Source: Mucilaginibacter frigoritolerans (GTDB lineage Bacteria > Bacteroidota > Bacteroidia > Sphingobacteriales > Sphingobacteriaceae). Taken from it: 64,000 nucleotides of DNA. A program made the position numbers and the translations under genes. This document shows, one piece after another, positions 26,486-35,162 of this stretch. Each line of letters starts with the position of its first letter. The stretch's first letter is position 1. The notes under the pieces were generated by a model that made no database searches, was not told the DNA's origin, and was given only the letters and a program-made list of their open reading frames with translations. The stretch lies in NCBI RefSeq assembly GCF_007830615.1, contig NZ_VLLI01000014.1, positions 1 to 64,000 on the forward strand. Reading direction: 5' to 3'.

Positions 26486-26557
26486 TCATTATCCCGGTTG
26501 TACTCTATTTATAATTGATCTGCCACCAAATAATTCAACATTTGTAATTTAGCTATC

Positions 26558-26914
26558 ATGATAACTAAACTGGAATCTTATTATCTAAGCAAGCCTGAGC
26601 CTTATCAAAGTTGTTTGCTTGCTTTAAGAGATATTATTTTACAGGCGAATGCTGAAATCTATCATGAACGTAAATTCCAGATACCTTTCTTTGCTTACAG
26701 AGGCAAAAAACTGGGTTATTTATGGCTTAATGGAAAAAAGTTAATGCTGGGATTTTGCCTGGATAAGAGCTTGCAGGAGGTAATACCGGGATTTAAACTT
26801 AAAGATAAATATGAATCGATGCAGATAGATCCAAACGCAGATATCCCTATTGAGGTTATTTTACTAAAGCTTAATTATTATCTTAGTCTTATTGACCGGG
26901 CTTTACCGGATTAG
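26558..26914 (+). CDS. DUF1801 family protein
   Basis: A 118-residue protein with the DUF1801 (YdhG-like) fold: YYLSKPEPYQSCLLALRDII at the N-terminus, EIYHERKFQIPFFAYRGKKL near 34 and LGYLWLNGKKLMLGF. The family is widespread and has no established activity. It follows the IlvN-like gene by 72 nt, probably as a separate unit. Confidence 0.85.
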   Translation: MITKLESYYLSKPEPYQSCLLALRDIILQANAEIYHERKFQIPFFAYRGKKLGYLWLNGKKLMLGFCLDKSLQEVIPGFKLKDKYESMQIDPNADIPIEVILLKLNYYLSLIDRALPD

Positions 26915-26932
26915 TTTTAATTTCCGGTAAAG
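26901..26932. terminator. Hairpin between convergent genes
   Basis: CTTTACCGGA (26901-26910) and TCCGGTAAAG (26923-26932) form a perfect 10-bp stem with a 12-nt loop that contains the DUF1801 stop codon. It lies 17 nt before the end of the convergent gene, so it could stop transcripts from both sides; there is no long T run. Confidence 0.5.
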
Positions 26933-26948
26933 ACTTCATTGGGAAAAA

Positions 26949-27380
26949 TTAGCTCTTATTGAAAACCGGAGACTTATGCTCCTTTTGCAGTAAATGCATT
27001 TTCAAATAATCTTTAAATTTCAACCAGGCACTGGTATTTCTATTTGCATCAGCAAAGTCAACTTGTGGGAAATACACTTTAAACCTTCTGATAAAGCCTA
27101 AAGTATAATTTACGTGAGCCATAAATTCTTCATCTTTATCTGTACTGTACCTTATATCTGAAAGTGATTCCAGTTCCTGCTCCAGTTCATAATTAAAATC
27201 CATTAAAACCTGTTTATCAGCTGATATCAAACCATTATTAACATAGTTTTTTAAACGAACATCAATCAGTTTTAATGTACTATATGCATCAAAAGAATAA
27301 TTATCAAAAGAATACAATCTTCTTTCGAAATTATTTATCTGGATCATCTCGCGGCTCAATAAATTATCGTTTGTAAACAT
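26949..27380 (-). CDS. Hypothetical helical protein, unknown function
   Basis: A 143-residue soluble protein, mostly helical by pattern, with a coiled-coil-like stretch (DFNYELEQELESLSDIRYS near 62) and no signal peptide or membrane segment. I do not recognise the family. Directly upstream on its mRNA side are two near-identical AT-rich repeats (27386-27415), possibly part of its promoter. Confidence 0.6.
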   Translation of the reverse strand: MFTNDNLLSREMIQINNFERRLYSFDNYSFDAYSTLKLIDVRLKNYVNNGLISADKQVLMDFNYELEQELESLSDIRYSTDKDEEFMAHVNYTLGFIRRFKVYFPQVDFADANRNTSAWLKFKDYLKMHLLQKEHKSPVFNKS

Positions 27381-27788
27381 AACTCAGGTTTTATTATAAA
27401 AGGTTTTTATTATAAGTGGTTATAATGTATATTTTTATAGCAAATACTTTACCAAATCAAGCACCTATTAACTTCCAATCAATAAATTTCCTAAAAGTAA
27501 TAATATTTCTACTAGGTTAACGAAACTTTCTTTAAAAAATTACGTATAAAGCTTTGTCAATACTATTTTTTCTTCTTTCGTTACTGAAGGTCAATATTTT
27601 GTGACTCTTTCTGTAGACAGTGTGTGGTCAATATTATCTACTTATAGGGGATATTTTTACCGGAAATCAACTCCGTCTTCATCAAAAAAACAAGCAATTT
27701 CAACAGAATGTAGTAGCGTTTTCACAAAAACACGTCCTTCCACAAACAACTTTACTACTTTTGAAAGCAATATTTGGCCTGCATAAAT
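27381..27788. other. Divergent spacer with a short direct repeat
   Basis: About 400 nt between the hypothetical gene and the bestrophin gene. AGGTTTTATTATAAA (27386-27400) and AGGTTTTTATTATAAG (27401-27416) are tandem near-copies just upstream of the minus-strand gene. Several short open frames occur but none has a plausible protein character. No RNA recognised. Confidence 0.45.
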
Positions 27789-28709
27789 ATGATTCAACGG
27801 AAAAATGAAAACTGGTTCAGGATGCTTTTTGTTTGGCAAGGCTCTGTTTTGCCTAAGATACTGCCCCGCTTAACCCTACTTTTTATTTTAAGCGTAGCCG
27901 TAGTATTTTTTAATGGCGAGTTTTTCAATCATAAAATCCCCCTTAACCCGGCACCATTTACTTTATTTGGTATTGCCCTGGCGTTATTTTTAGGCTTCAG
28001 AAACAATGCAAGTTATGAACGCTTTTGGGAGGGCCGCAAACTATGGGGTGCTTTGCTTAACGACACGCGGTCTTTAGGGCGTAAATGCATTACCTTAAGT
28101 AATTACTCAATACAAAGTATTGAAACAACCATTTTTATCAATTATCTTATTGCGTTTACTTATGCCTTAAAGCATCAATTAAGATATACAGATGCAAATG
28201 CCGATATGGAGAAGTGGTTACCGGTTGAACTGGCTGAAAGCCTTAAATCAGTAAAGTACAAGCCGGTTATTATTATGAAGGTAATGGCGCAATGGGTACA
28301 AAACGCCAAAGACGAAAAAAAGATCGATTCCATTATTCAAACTTCTTTTGATGAAAGTTTCAGTAAACTATCAGACATTATTGGTGGTTGTGAAAGGATA
28401 GCATCAACCCCAATTCCGTACACCTACAAGGTAATGCTTCACCGCACGGTGTATTTGTACTGTTTTTTACTTCCATTTGGGTTTGTTGACAGCTTAGGCT
28501 GGATGACACCTATTGTAACCACTTTTATAGCTTATACTTTTGTAGCCCTGGAAGCTATTGCCGATGAAATTGAAGGGCCATTTGGTACTGACCCTAATGA
28601 TCTTCCTTTAAACGCCATGAGCAAAACCATTGAAAATACGTTATTGGAAATGACAGAGCGCCCGCTAACCATAACTGCCGAAAACAGTTCACCATTTTAT
28701 ATTGATTAA
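27789..28709 (+). CDS. Bestrophin-family chloride channel
   Basis: A 306-residue membrane protein of the bacterial bestrophin (UPF0187) family, which forms pentameric anion channels in the inner membrane. Visible are the N-terminal ENWFRMLFVWQGSVL, the motif ALALFLGFRNNASYERFWEG near 58-77 with the conserved NxxxxRxWEG form, and the C-terminal IADEIEGPFGTDPNDLPLN segment near 255 that forms the calcium-clasp region in eukaryotic members. ATG at 27789 is chosen over an upstream TTG at 27774. Monocistronic; convergent with the next gene with one nt between stops. Confidence 0.9.
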   Translation: MIQRKNENWFRMLFVWQGSVLPKILPRLTLLFILSVAVVFFNGEFFNHKIPLNPAPFTLFGIALALFLGFRNNASYERFWEGRKLWGALLNDTRSLGRKCITLSNYSIQSIETTIFINYLIAFTYALKHQLRYTDANADMEKWLPVELAESLKSVKYKPVIIMKVMAQWVQNAKDEKKIDSIIQTSFDESFSKLSDIIGGCERIASTPIPYTYKVMLHRTVYLYCFLLPFGFVDSLGWMTPIVTTFIAYTFVALEAIADEIEGPFGTDPNDLPLNAMSKTIENTLLEMTERPLTITAENSSPFYID

Positions 28710-28710
28710 A

Positions 28711-29283
28711 TCACAGCTTTCTTTTCAACGGGATTTGCAAATTTGTTGGTCTGTTTTCCGGTGAATCAAAAGCACGTCCATCCACATGCTTGCTGCCCAT
28801 AAAAAGCAGCTCATTAAAGATATAAATCAAATCATAATCTATATAAATTTGCCCTTCAGCAAGTCCAAAAGCAAGGAACGCTTTTGCTTTAATATCCTGC
28901 ATTATGCCAACCTCCCATTTATTTAAACCATTTAATGGTGCTTTGTTTAAAGCATCTGAAAAGCCCAGGTGCAGGGGTATAATTTCATAAGCCTCATCGG
29001 CAATATAATCAACATTCCAGGCTCCGTTTACAATTCCATTAGCATCCTGCCATTTGTTGTGCCCTTTAATAACAATTTTAACCAAGGGCACTTTTCCACC
29101 CGCATCAGCATAATTAATAACGGTACATACAAATTTGTTACCGGCAGTAAATTTAAAGGTCCTGAAAACATAAAACGGATTGATATTTCCACTTCCGGTT
29201 CTATCTTTAACTGGCCTTAATTCTACCGCTATACTTTCCCATTCTCCACCTTCAATAAATTGCCTGGTTTGTTCTGCTGTCAT
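28711..29283 (-). CDS. Conserved hypothetical protein paired with HxlR
   Basis: A 190-residue cytoplasmic protein with beta-rich patterns (YVFRTFKFTAGNKFVCTVIN, VKIVIKGHNKWQDANG) and FAFGLAEGQIYIDYDLIYIF near 140. I recognise no family. It is divergent from an HxlR regulator, and HxlR proteins usually control their divergent neighbour, so this may be the regulated gene. No signal peptide or metal motif seen. Confidence 0.65.
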   Translation of the reverse strand: MTAEQTRQFIEGGEWESIAVELRPVKDRTGSGNINPFYVFRTFKFTAGNKFVCTVINYADAGGKVPLVKIVIKGHNKWQDANGIVNGAWNVDYIADEAYEIIPLHLGFSDALNKAPLNGLNKWEVGIMQDIKAKAFLAFGLAEGQIYIDYDLIYIFNELLFMGSKHVDGRAFDSPENRPTNLQIPLKRKL

Positions 29284-29375
29284 TGTTGTTGTTTGTTAAG
29301 GTAGTAAAGTTGCTACATTTGTCTTACTGGCACAAGTAGTCCATTTTGTAGTTACTAGTACATTTTTATAGACCA

Positions 29376-29741
29376 ATGGCTAATACCCGAAAAACCAAAG
29401 ATTTTAATCCATTTAATTGCCCGGTTACCCAATGCATGAACAAGATTGGTGGAAAATGGAAGATCCTGATCATTTATGCTGTTTATAAAAACTGTAATCG
29501 TTTCAGTAAATTACAAAAGGCAATCCCCATTATCAGCAAACAAATGCTGGTTAATCAACTCCGAGAGCTGGAGGAAGATAAGATTCTGGAGCGGATTATT
29601 TATGCCGAAATTCCCCCTCGTGTGGAATATAAAATAACAGAATACGGAAAATCACTGATGCCGGTCATCGCCGTTTTGCAAGAATGGGGTTTGAATGATC
29701 TTAAACTTTCAGCCGAGACAGCCTCTCCATCTGCTACTTAA
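29376..29741 (+). CDS. HxlR-family transcriptional regulator
   Basis: A 121-residue winged-helix regulator with the family signature CPVTQCMNKIGGKWKILIIY near 14-33, Cys included, which in some members senses quinones or other electrophiles, and KQMLVNQLRELEEDKILERI as the recognition and wing region. Divergent from the hypothetical gene at 28711-29283, 92 nt apart, whose promoter it probably controls. Confidence 0.9.
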   Translation: MANTRKTKDFNPFNCPVTQCMNKIGGKWKILIIYAVYKNCNRFSKLQKAIPIISKQMLVNQLRELEEDKILERIIYAEIPPRVEYKITEYGKSLMPVIAVLQEWGLNDLKLSAETASPSAT

Positions 29742-30040
29742 AAAATAAAGTAAAATGAAGCTTCGCAAAAAACGGAACTCCTGGTGTATAACGTACTTGG
29801 TCAACCGGAGCGGTTTCACCTTTTAATTGCGAGATGTATTCAAACTACGATTCATCCCATTGGCGGTTAAACAGGTTTTCGATAGCCACGCCAATTTTGT
29901 ACTTCTTTTGCGTATAGTCTACCGTCAAATCGGTAATAAAATAGCCGCATGAGTTAAAGCATAATTGCTATTTGTAGCCCCTGTTATGCAGGTAATGATA
30001 ATTTACACCACCGTTTAATCCATTTTTTACCTTAAAACCC
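29734..30040 (-). pseudogene. Decayed TonB-dependent receptor, C-terminal remnant
   Basis: Translating the minus strand gives, in order, NYHYLHNRG, then TNSNYALTH in a shifted frame, then YFITDLTVDYTQKKYKIGVA, ENLFNRQWDES, a TAG stop at 29845-29847, and FEYISQLKGETAPVDQVRYT followed by PGVPFFAKLHFTLFFK and the terminal stop at 29734-29736. This is the end of a TonB-receptor barrel (the NLFNxxW and PGxPFFAK segments are typical) broken by one nonsense codon, which replaces an expected Gln, and at least two frameshifts. The N-terminal parts are gone. It fills most of an apparent 490-nt gap. Confidence 0.8.
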
Positions 30041-30160
30041 TATCTGCTGCACTTGTAAAAGTGGGCAAATACGCTACCAATTTAACTTATAGCCAAAAGC
30101 TCTAAGCTTTTTCCGGCATTTACAAAACCGTAATGGCTCTACCTCTCGTAATTGTAACAG

Positions 30161-30210
30161 AAGTGTAAGTTTTTACACTTTAAGGAAATCGGCCCCACAC
30201 TTTAAAGAAA
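30161..30210. promoter_or_regulatory. Palindrome and 22-bp-spaced direct repeat before the globin operon
   Basis: AAGTGTAA (30161-30168) and TTACACTT (30173-30180) form a perfect palindrome with a 4-nt centre. The right half starts a direct repeat, ACACTTTAAGGAAA (30175-30188) and ACACTTTAAAGAAA (30197-30210), spaced 22 bp, i.e. about two helical turns. It lies 22 nt upstream of the first start codon. The regulator is unknown. Confidence 0.5.
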
Positions 30211-30232
30211 CTACCATTTTAAAATCAAGCTT

Positions 30233-30655
30233 ATGAAAAAATCAATTAAAAAAATCCTGCTGTACAGCTTTGCAACGCTCTTGCTGCTGGTGGCAGTTTT
30301 AGCTGTTCACATTTATTTTGTTTACAGACCTGCTCCAGATCAATTTACAAGAGTTATGGCCAGGATAGACATCAAACAACAAATTAATCAGGACGATGCC
30401 AATAAGATTTCGGCATGGATGTTTCACCAAAAAGGAGTTGACCATGTATTGGTAAACCCTCAATCAAACATTGTAATTTTCACTTTCGCCCCAGTAAAAA
30501 CCAGTGGCGATGTGATTGTAAAAAATTTCAAAACTGCTTTCAACTTCAAAGCAGAAAGGTTTATGCCGACTGCCGATAACCTGAAACATAGCTGCCCGGT
30601 AGCTGCATCCTCTTATACTTATAAAGTTTACAAATTAATCACTCAAATTATTTAA
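30233..30655 (+). CDS. Small membrane-anchored protein, unknown function
   Basis: A 140-residue protein with an N-terminal membrane helix (about 8-30, ILLYSFATLLLLVAVLAVHI) and a periplasmic domain of about 110 residues. The domain has KQQINQDDANKISAWMFHQK, then VLVNPQSNIVIFTFAPVKTS and a late Cys-Pro (KHSCPVAAS near 122). The fold resembles a small ferredoxin-like heavy-metal or partner domain by pattern, but I recognise no family. It is 11 nt upstream of the lipoprotein globin gene, so the two are probably made and used together. Confidence 0.65.
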   Translation: MKKSIKKILLYSFATLLLLVAVLAVHIYFVYRPAPDQFTRVMARIDIKQQINQDDANKISAWMFHQKGVDHVLVNPQSNIVIFTFAPVKTSGDVIVKNFKTAFNFKAERFMPTADNLKHSCPVAASSYTYKVYKLITQII

Positions 30656-30666
30656 CAAAAAACCAT

Positions 30667-31242
30667 ATGAAAAAGTTATCATTTCTACCCTTAGCTCTTG
30701 CTGCTATTTTTGCTTTAGTGCTTATTGAATCATGCAGTAAGAAAGCATCAAGCAACCCTACTCCAACAAAAACAACCACTGGAACTACCCTTTATGATTC
30801 ACTTGGCGGTACTACATTGGTTGCAGATCCAACCCATTCAGGTGCAATGATTGAAACTGGTCGCCTGGCAATCCGTAATGTAATTGACAGCACCATTTTT
30901 GTCATTGCTGCAGATCCGAAGATTAACGGACACTTTACCGTTTTACTTTCAGAAGTAACTAAGGGTGATCTGTCAGGTTTTACCGACTTGAGCGAAAACT
31001 TAACCACTTTTGTTTCAGGCGCTACCGGTGCAAAAGATTATATCTACATCGGGCTTAGCATGTCTGATGCACATAACCCTGCTGTTAACCCACGTATGAA
31101 TGGTAAAGCAACCAGTGCCGATTTTGACGAATTTGTTGTTGACTTAGTAGCCGGTGCCAATAAAAACAAAGTACCAGCCCACTTCATTGCATCAATAGGC
31201 GCAATAGTTGAAACACTAAGAAGCCAGGTAGTACAAATGTAA
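30667..31242 (+). CDS. Lipoprotein with group-1 truncated globin fold
   Basis: A 191-residue lipoprotein: signal peptide ending in a lipobox (VLIESC, Cys23), a Ser/Thr/Pro linker to about 40, and a truncated-haemoglobin-like domain. TLYDSLGG near 41 matches the trHb1 N-terminus (LYDRLGG), FVSGATGAKDYIYIGLSMSD leads to H136 in the place of the proximal haem ligand, and ADFDEFVVDLVAGANKNKVP near 151 matches the H-helix region. Export and lipid anchoring of a globin is unusual. It follows a membrane-anchored protein by 11 nt, and hemA lies 320 nt downstream. Confidence 0.78.
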   Translation: MKKLSFLPLALAAIFALVLIESCSKKASSNPTPTKTTTGTTLYDSLGGTTLVADPTHSGAMIETGRLAIRNVIDSTIFVIAADPKINGHFTVLLSEVTKGDLSGFTDLSENLTTFVSGATGAKDYIYIGLSMSDAHNPAVNPRMNGKATSADFDEFVVDLVAGANKNKVPAHFIASIGAIVETLRSQVVQM

Positions 31243-31271
31243 TTGCAACATTGCGTTCAATTTAAATTATG

Positions 31272-31302
31272 GCCCGGGATCAATTAATTCCCCGGGCTTT
31301 TT
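31272..31302 (+). terminator. Intrinsic terminator of the globin operon
   Basis: GCCCGGG (31272-31278) and CCCGGGC (31291-31297) pair with a 12-nt loop and a T run to 31302, 30 nt after the globin stop. Confidence 0.88.
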
Positions 31303-31563
31303 ATGCTAATGTTACTTTTTTTGTCAAAATTCCGACAAATTATTTTATTCTTACACCCGCATTACTTTGCAATGGAAATAGAGTGTAACCTTTGCAGCTA
31401 TTAATGTATTTATTATAGCCTTTAAAAAAGGCGCGTTTTAGTTATAAAGTTAACGATACTAAAAACAAACGCAGGCTAAGCAAATGACAATAAAATGACG
31501 TGATTTACGGGCTTCACAATATCCTTTGTTGTGCTAATTACGTAAATGATATAAATAGGAAAA
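31303..31563 (+). other. Upstream region of hemA
   Basis: Holds a small inverted repeat TTTGTC / GACAAA around 31319-31338 and a stem GCCTTT/AAAGGC around 31420-31435. No clear TTG/TAnnTTTG promoter pair and no gene. Confidence 0.4.
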
Positions 31564-32802
31564 ATGAACATAAATAGACCCTCAGATATTTCACACTTTT
31601 TTGTAGCAGGTATAAACTACAAGAAATCTGATACCGCTATCAGGGGCCAATTTGCCGTTAATAATGATCAGTATGAGGCTATTATAAAGTCAGCACCTGA
31701 TCATCATATCGATTCATTTTTTATCCTTTCTACCTGCAACAGGACTGAAATTTATGGTTTTGCAGAAGATGCCTCGCGACTTGTGAATTTAATATGCTCG
31801 CAAACAAAAGGAGATGCTGCAACATTTGCTGATTTTGCCTACATAAAAAAGGGGGCCGATGCAGTTCAGCATTTATATAATGTGGGCGCCGGACTTGATT
31901 CGCAAATATTGGGCGATTATGAGATTGTTGGACAATTAAAACAGGCTGTAAAATTTTCAAAGGACCATAATTTTATCAATTGCTTTACAGAACGACTGTT
32001 TAACAGTGTACTGCAATCGTCAAAAACCATTAAAAACGATACATTGTTAAGTGGCGGTACAGTATCCGTATCATTTGCTGCAGTACAATACATCAAAGAA
32101 AATATAACCATTACCCCCGAAACCAAAATATTATTGATAGGAACGGGGAAAATAGGAAGAAACACCTGCAAAAACCTAATAGATTATCTGGGCACTAATA
32201 ACATTACGCTAATTAATCGTTCTGACGAAAAAGCTCAAGAGTTGGCCTCATCTCTCCAATTAAAATTTGCGTCGATAAGGGATCTTGAAAGTAATATTGC
32301 GGCTGCCGATATTATACTTACTGCAGCAAATGCTGTTGAACCCATCATCTTAAAATCTCAGTTTAAACACACCAGCTCAAAGCTGATTATTGACCTCGCT
32401 GTTCCCAGCAATGTTGAAGCTACCGTTGCAGATCTGGCAAATGTTACCCTGGTGAATGTTGATATGCTATCGAAATTAAAAGACGAAACGCTAAATAAAC
32501 GCAAGGCTGAAGCGCCCAAAGCAAAAATGATAGTTGCAGAGCATTTTGCCGACTTTATGGAATGGCACCAAATGCGCAAAAATGCACCTGCATTAAATGC
32601 ACTTAAAATCAAGCTCAGTGAAATTTCCAAACAACACCAGGAATTATTAAACGGTGGGGAAACCAAATGCCCTTTTATTTCATTTGAACAAAAAATTCAA
32701 CGGGTAGTAAATGGCACCGCCAGTAAAATGCGTTCCCAAAATAAAGGTGGGTGCCATTATATCGAAGCCATAAATGAGTTTATGATATTGGTAGCTAATT
32801 AA
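31564..32802 (+). CDS. hemA: Glutamyl-tRNA reductase
   Basis: A 412-residue enzyme that makes glutamate-1-semialdehyde from glutamyl-tRNA, the first step of C5 haem synthesis. The catalytic Cys58 sits in FILSTCNRTEIYGF; GAGLDSQILGDYEIVGQLKQ near 107 is the substrate-domain motif; ILLIGTGKIGRNTCKNL near 189 is the NADPH site; the spinal helix and dimer domain follow. It is not followed by hemC or hemD, which often accompany it in Sphingobacteriaceae, but is convergent with a HypF-like gene with a 4-nt overlap of the stop codons. Confidence 0.95.
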   Translation: MNINRPSDISHFFVAGINYKKSDTAIRGQFAVNNDQYEAIIKSAPDHHIDSFFILSTCNRTEIYGFAEDASRLVNLICSQTKGDAATFADFAYIKKGADAVQHLYNVGAGLDSQILGDYEIVGQLKQAVKFSKDHNFINCFTERLFNSVLQSSKTIKNDTLLSGGTVSVSFAAVQYIKENITITPETKILLIGTGKIGRNTCKNLIDYLGTNNITLINRSDEKAQELASSLQLKFASIRDLESNIAAADIILTAANAVEPIILKSQFKHTSSKLIIDLAVPSNVEATVADLANVTLVNVDMLSKLKDETLNKRKAEAPKAKMIVAEHFADFMEWHQMRKNAPALNALKIKLSEISKQHQELLNGGETKCPFISFEQKIQRVVNGTASKMRSQNKGGCHYIEAINEFMILVAN

Positions 32803-35162
32803 CGCTGAACTTTCTGATTTCCAAAAGCTCTTTCACTTTCATCCCTTAAACGCTTATCAGTATCAAAAAATACTGATGTTATTTTATTTTCATAATAAAC
32901 CATCTGCCCAAAAGAAATATTCTCATTATTTGGCGACAAGTTAATATGGAAATATAATTGATACTTGTCTTGATATTCCTCCTGTATCCAGTCAACCAAA
33001 AGCGCGTTCTGGAAAACATCACCACTAAAACAAATATCATTAATATGTGTGCGCTGTGCTACCTTTCCTATTAAGCTCACTATTGAATAATAAAATTTTG
33101 CTGCGATATAACTCCTATCCAGGTCCGCTTGAATATCAGTAATGACAGATTGCATCAGCAACGCTGTGGGGATAGGATAAAATTGAGCATCTGCTTTAAA
33201 ATAAGATTCATCCATTACAAAACCATTTTCCTCAACATATTCTTCAGCAAGTACCTGGAGATATCCGGCAACCTCTCCACTATAAGTTTGTATATCGCAC
33301 AAATTAAGTAATGATGCAACAGCGTCAAATATGCTATTTAATGATGAGCTAAAAGTGGCGGCATTAAGGGCCAATGATATGTATTTGCTCAATTCTGAAG
33401 AGGTAAATTTGTTTTGCCATAGGTCCTTTTGTGGCCAAACATAACCGGCGGTACAAAGGGCAGCTAAACGTGGTTCAGGTATTGGCTTGTCACTTTTTAC
33501 TGCCGGAAAATAATCAATATGAAAACACCTCATCATTTCATTGTTTTCATATTTAAAAAACTCACCGCCCCAAATATTATCATCATAACCCAGGCCGCCA
33601 CTATCCCAAATTACACCCAATACCGGCTTATTACTATGCAACAATCTATTTTCAGCTAATACAGCAGCAAAATGCGCCTCATGATGTTGCACAAATTTCA
33701 CTTCGGTACCATATTTTTCAGCTAATTCTGTAGCGTATTGATGCGCAAAATACTCGGCGTTTTTATCTGCTATAATAACATCGGGCTTAACTTCATATAA
33801 CGCCAGCAAGTGTTCAAGCGTATGTTTATACATCAGCTGCGCCTCGTATGATTCTCCGTTACCCAGATACTGGCTTATAAACGTATCATCCATATATGCC
33901 AGAGTAAAACTACTTTCTAAAGATGCCCCTGTTGCCAAAATGCAATAGTTGCTCTTCGACTTGTAATGGGCAAAAGAAGGTGCCATGCCCAATGATCTTT
34001 TCAAAATAATTGATTGATTTTCATATTTTGAAAATTGCATTATGCTTTTATCCTGAGGCACAACAATATCAAGATTGTGGCTAACTATAAAATCAACCAC
34101 ATCAAAAAGATATAAGGTAGCATCTTCATCCTTATAAATAACAGGTGAACCTGAAATATTAGCACCTGCTATAACCAATGGTTTTCCAAACTCATGTGAA
34201 ATTAATTCAAAAAGTGCATTATCCGGAAGCATAACCTCAGTACGGTTTAGTTTAGGTGCAATGTAACTTAAAGCCACATTATTAGCCGAAGACTGTTTTG
34301 GATACAACAATAAAGCGGGCGAAGCATTACTTTGCAATAAGTATTTTTCTTGCTCGCTAATTTCAAAATTATTTTCCAAAGCTTTTATATCCGGATATAA
34401 AAGTGCGAATGGTTTTGTTGGGCAATGTTTTCGTTTACGCAATAACGCTATAGCATCTGGGTTACTGGCATCACATATCAAAACATAACCGCCAATACCT
34501 TTAACTGCCAATATTTTCCCCTGGTTTAAAAAATGCTTGATTAGTGAAAAAACTATTTCTATATTTCTTGACAGGATTGACAAATCGCTACAAAGAATGC
34601 TCAATTTTATGCCACAATCTGCACACGAATTGATTTCTGAAAAGAAACGCCGGTTATTAACCTGATTATATTCGTTAAAACAAGCTTCGCACATGCTGAA
34701 GTTATTCAGAGAAGTAGTACGTCTGTCAAAAGGCAGCTTTTTAAGAATAGCATAACGCGGGCCGCAATCAGGACAGGCAACAAAAGGATAATGGTAGCGT
34801 CGGTTATTAGAATTATGCAATTCGTCTTTACAATTATTGCATATCGCTATATCAGCCGGTATTAGTGCATGTACCGGCTCTCGTCCATCATCTTCATTAT
34901 AAATATTAAAATCAGAAAAATGATGTTCCTGTATTTTTTTAAATTTTGAAGAGGTTATTTCAACATAAGGGGCTCCCTGCTTTATTTTTTGCAGAAATTC
35001 ACTGGCACCCAATAATGATGATGTATTAAAAAAGATTTCAGCCCCCCTATCCACATTTCTCACATAGCCAGTTACCCTCATTTCCTTTGCCACACAATAA
35101 ACTAACGGCAGGAATTCTGCTGACTCTATATTTCCATCAATATGTATATAAAAGGTCTGCAA
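32799..35162 (-). CDS. Divergent orphan HypF-like carbamoyltransferase
   Basis: A 787-residue protein with all HypF domains: acylphosphatase (1-90), two zinc fingers (about 108-185; CNNC, CPDC, CEAC and CADC), YrdC-like (about 200-385; VKGIGGYVLICDASNPDAIA) and the Kae1-like carbamoyltransferase (about 400-760; VQHHEAHFAAVLAE). HypF makes the cyanide ligands of NiFe hydrogenase together with HypE. Several hallmark residues differ: the acylphosphatase Arg (GVGFRP in HypF) is Leu18 in SAEFLPL although Asn36 is kept, the RxDDSV segment is VPQDKSI, and FSGGVFQN reads FSGDVFQN. No hyp or hydrogenase gene is near. It may be a paralogue with another job. Confidence 0.8.
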   Translation of the reverse strand: MQTFYIHIDGNIESAEFLPLVYCVAKEMRVTGYVRNVDRGAEIFFNTSSLLGASEFLQKIKQGAPYVEITSSKFKKIQEHHFSDFNIYNEDDGREPVHALIPADIAICNNCKDELHNSNNRRYHYPFVACPDCGPRYAILKKLPFDRRTTSLNNFSMCEACFNEYNQVNNRRFFSEINSCADCGIKLSILCSDLSILSRNIEIVFSLIKHFLNQGKILAVKGIGGYVLICDASNPDAIALLRKRKHCPTKPFALLYPDIKALENNFEISEQEKYLLQSNASPALLLYPKQSSANNVALSYIAPKLNRTEVMLPDNALFELISHEFGKPLVIAGANISGSPVIYKDEDATLYLFDVVDFIVSHNLDIVVPQDKSIMQFSKYENQSIILKRSLGMAPSFAHYKSKSNYCILATGASLESSFTLAYMDDTFISQYLGNGESYEAQLMYKHTLEHLLALYEVKPDVIIADKNAEYFAHQYATELAEKYGTEVKFVQHHEAHFAAVLAENRLLHSNKPVLGVIWDSGGLGYDDNIWGGEFFKYENNEMMRCFHIDYFPAVKSDKPIPEPRLAALCTAGYVWPQKDLWQNKFTSSELSKYISLALNAATFSSSLNSIFDAVASLLNLCDIQTYSGEVAGYLQVLAEEYVEENGFVMDESYFKADAQFYPIPTALLMQSVITDIQADLDRSYIAAKFYYSIVSLIGKVAQRTHINDICFSGDVFQNALLVDWIQEEYQDKYQLYFHINLSPNNENISFGQMVYYENKITSVFFDTDKRLRDESERAFGNQKVQR

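Noticed and set aside
27601..27839. Short overlapping frames upstream of the bestrophin gene
   Set aside because: Several frames on both strands overlap each other and the bestrophin start; none has protein-like character.
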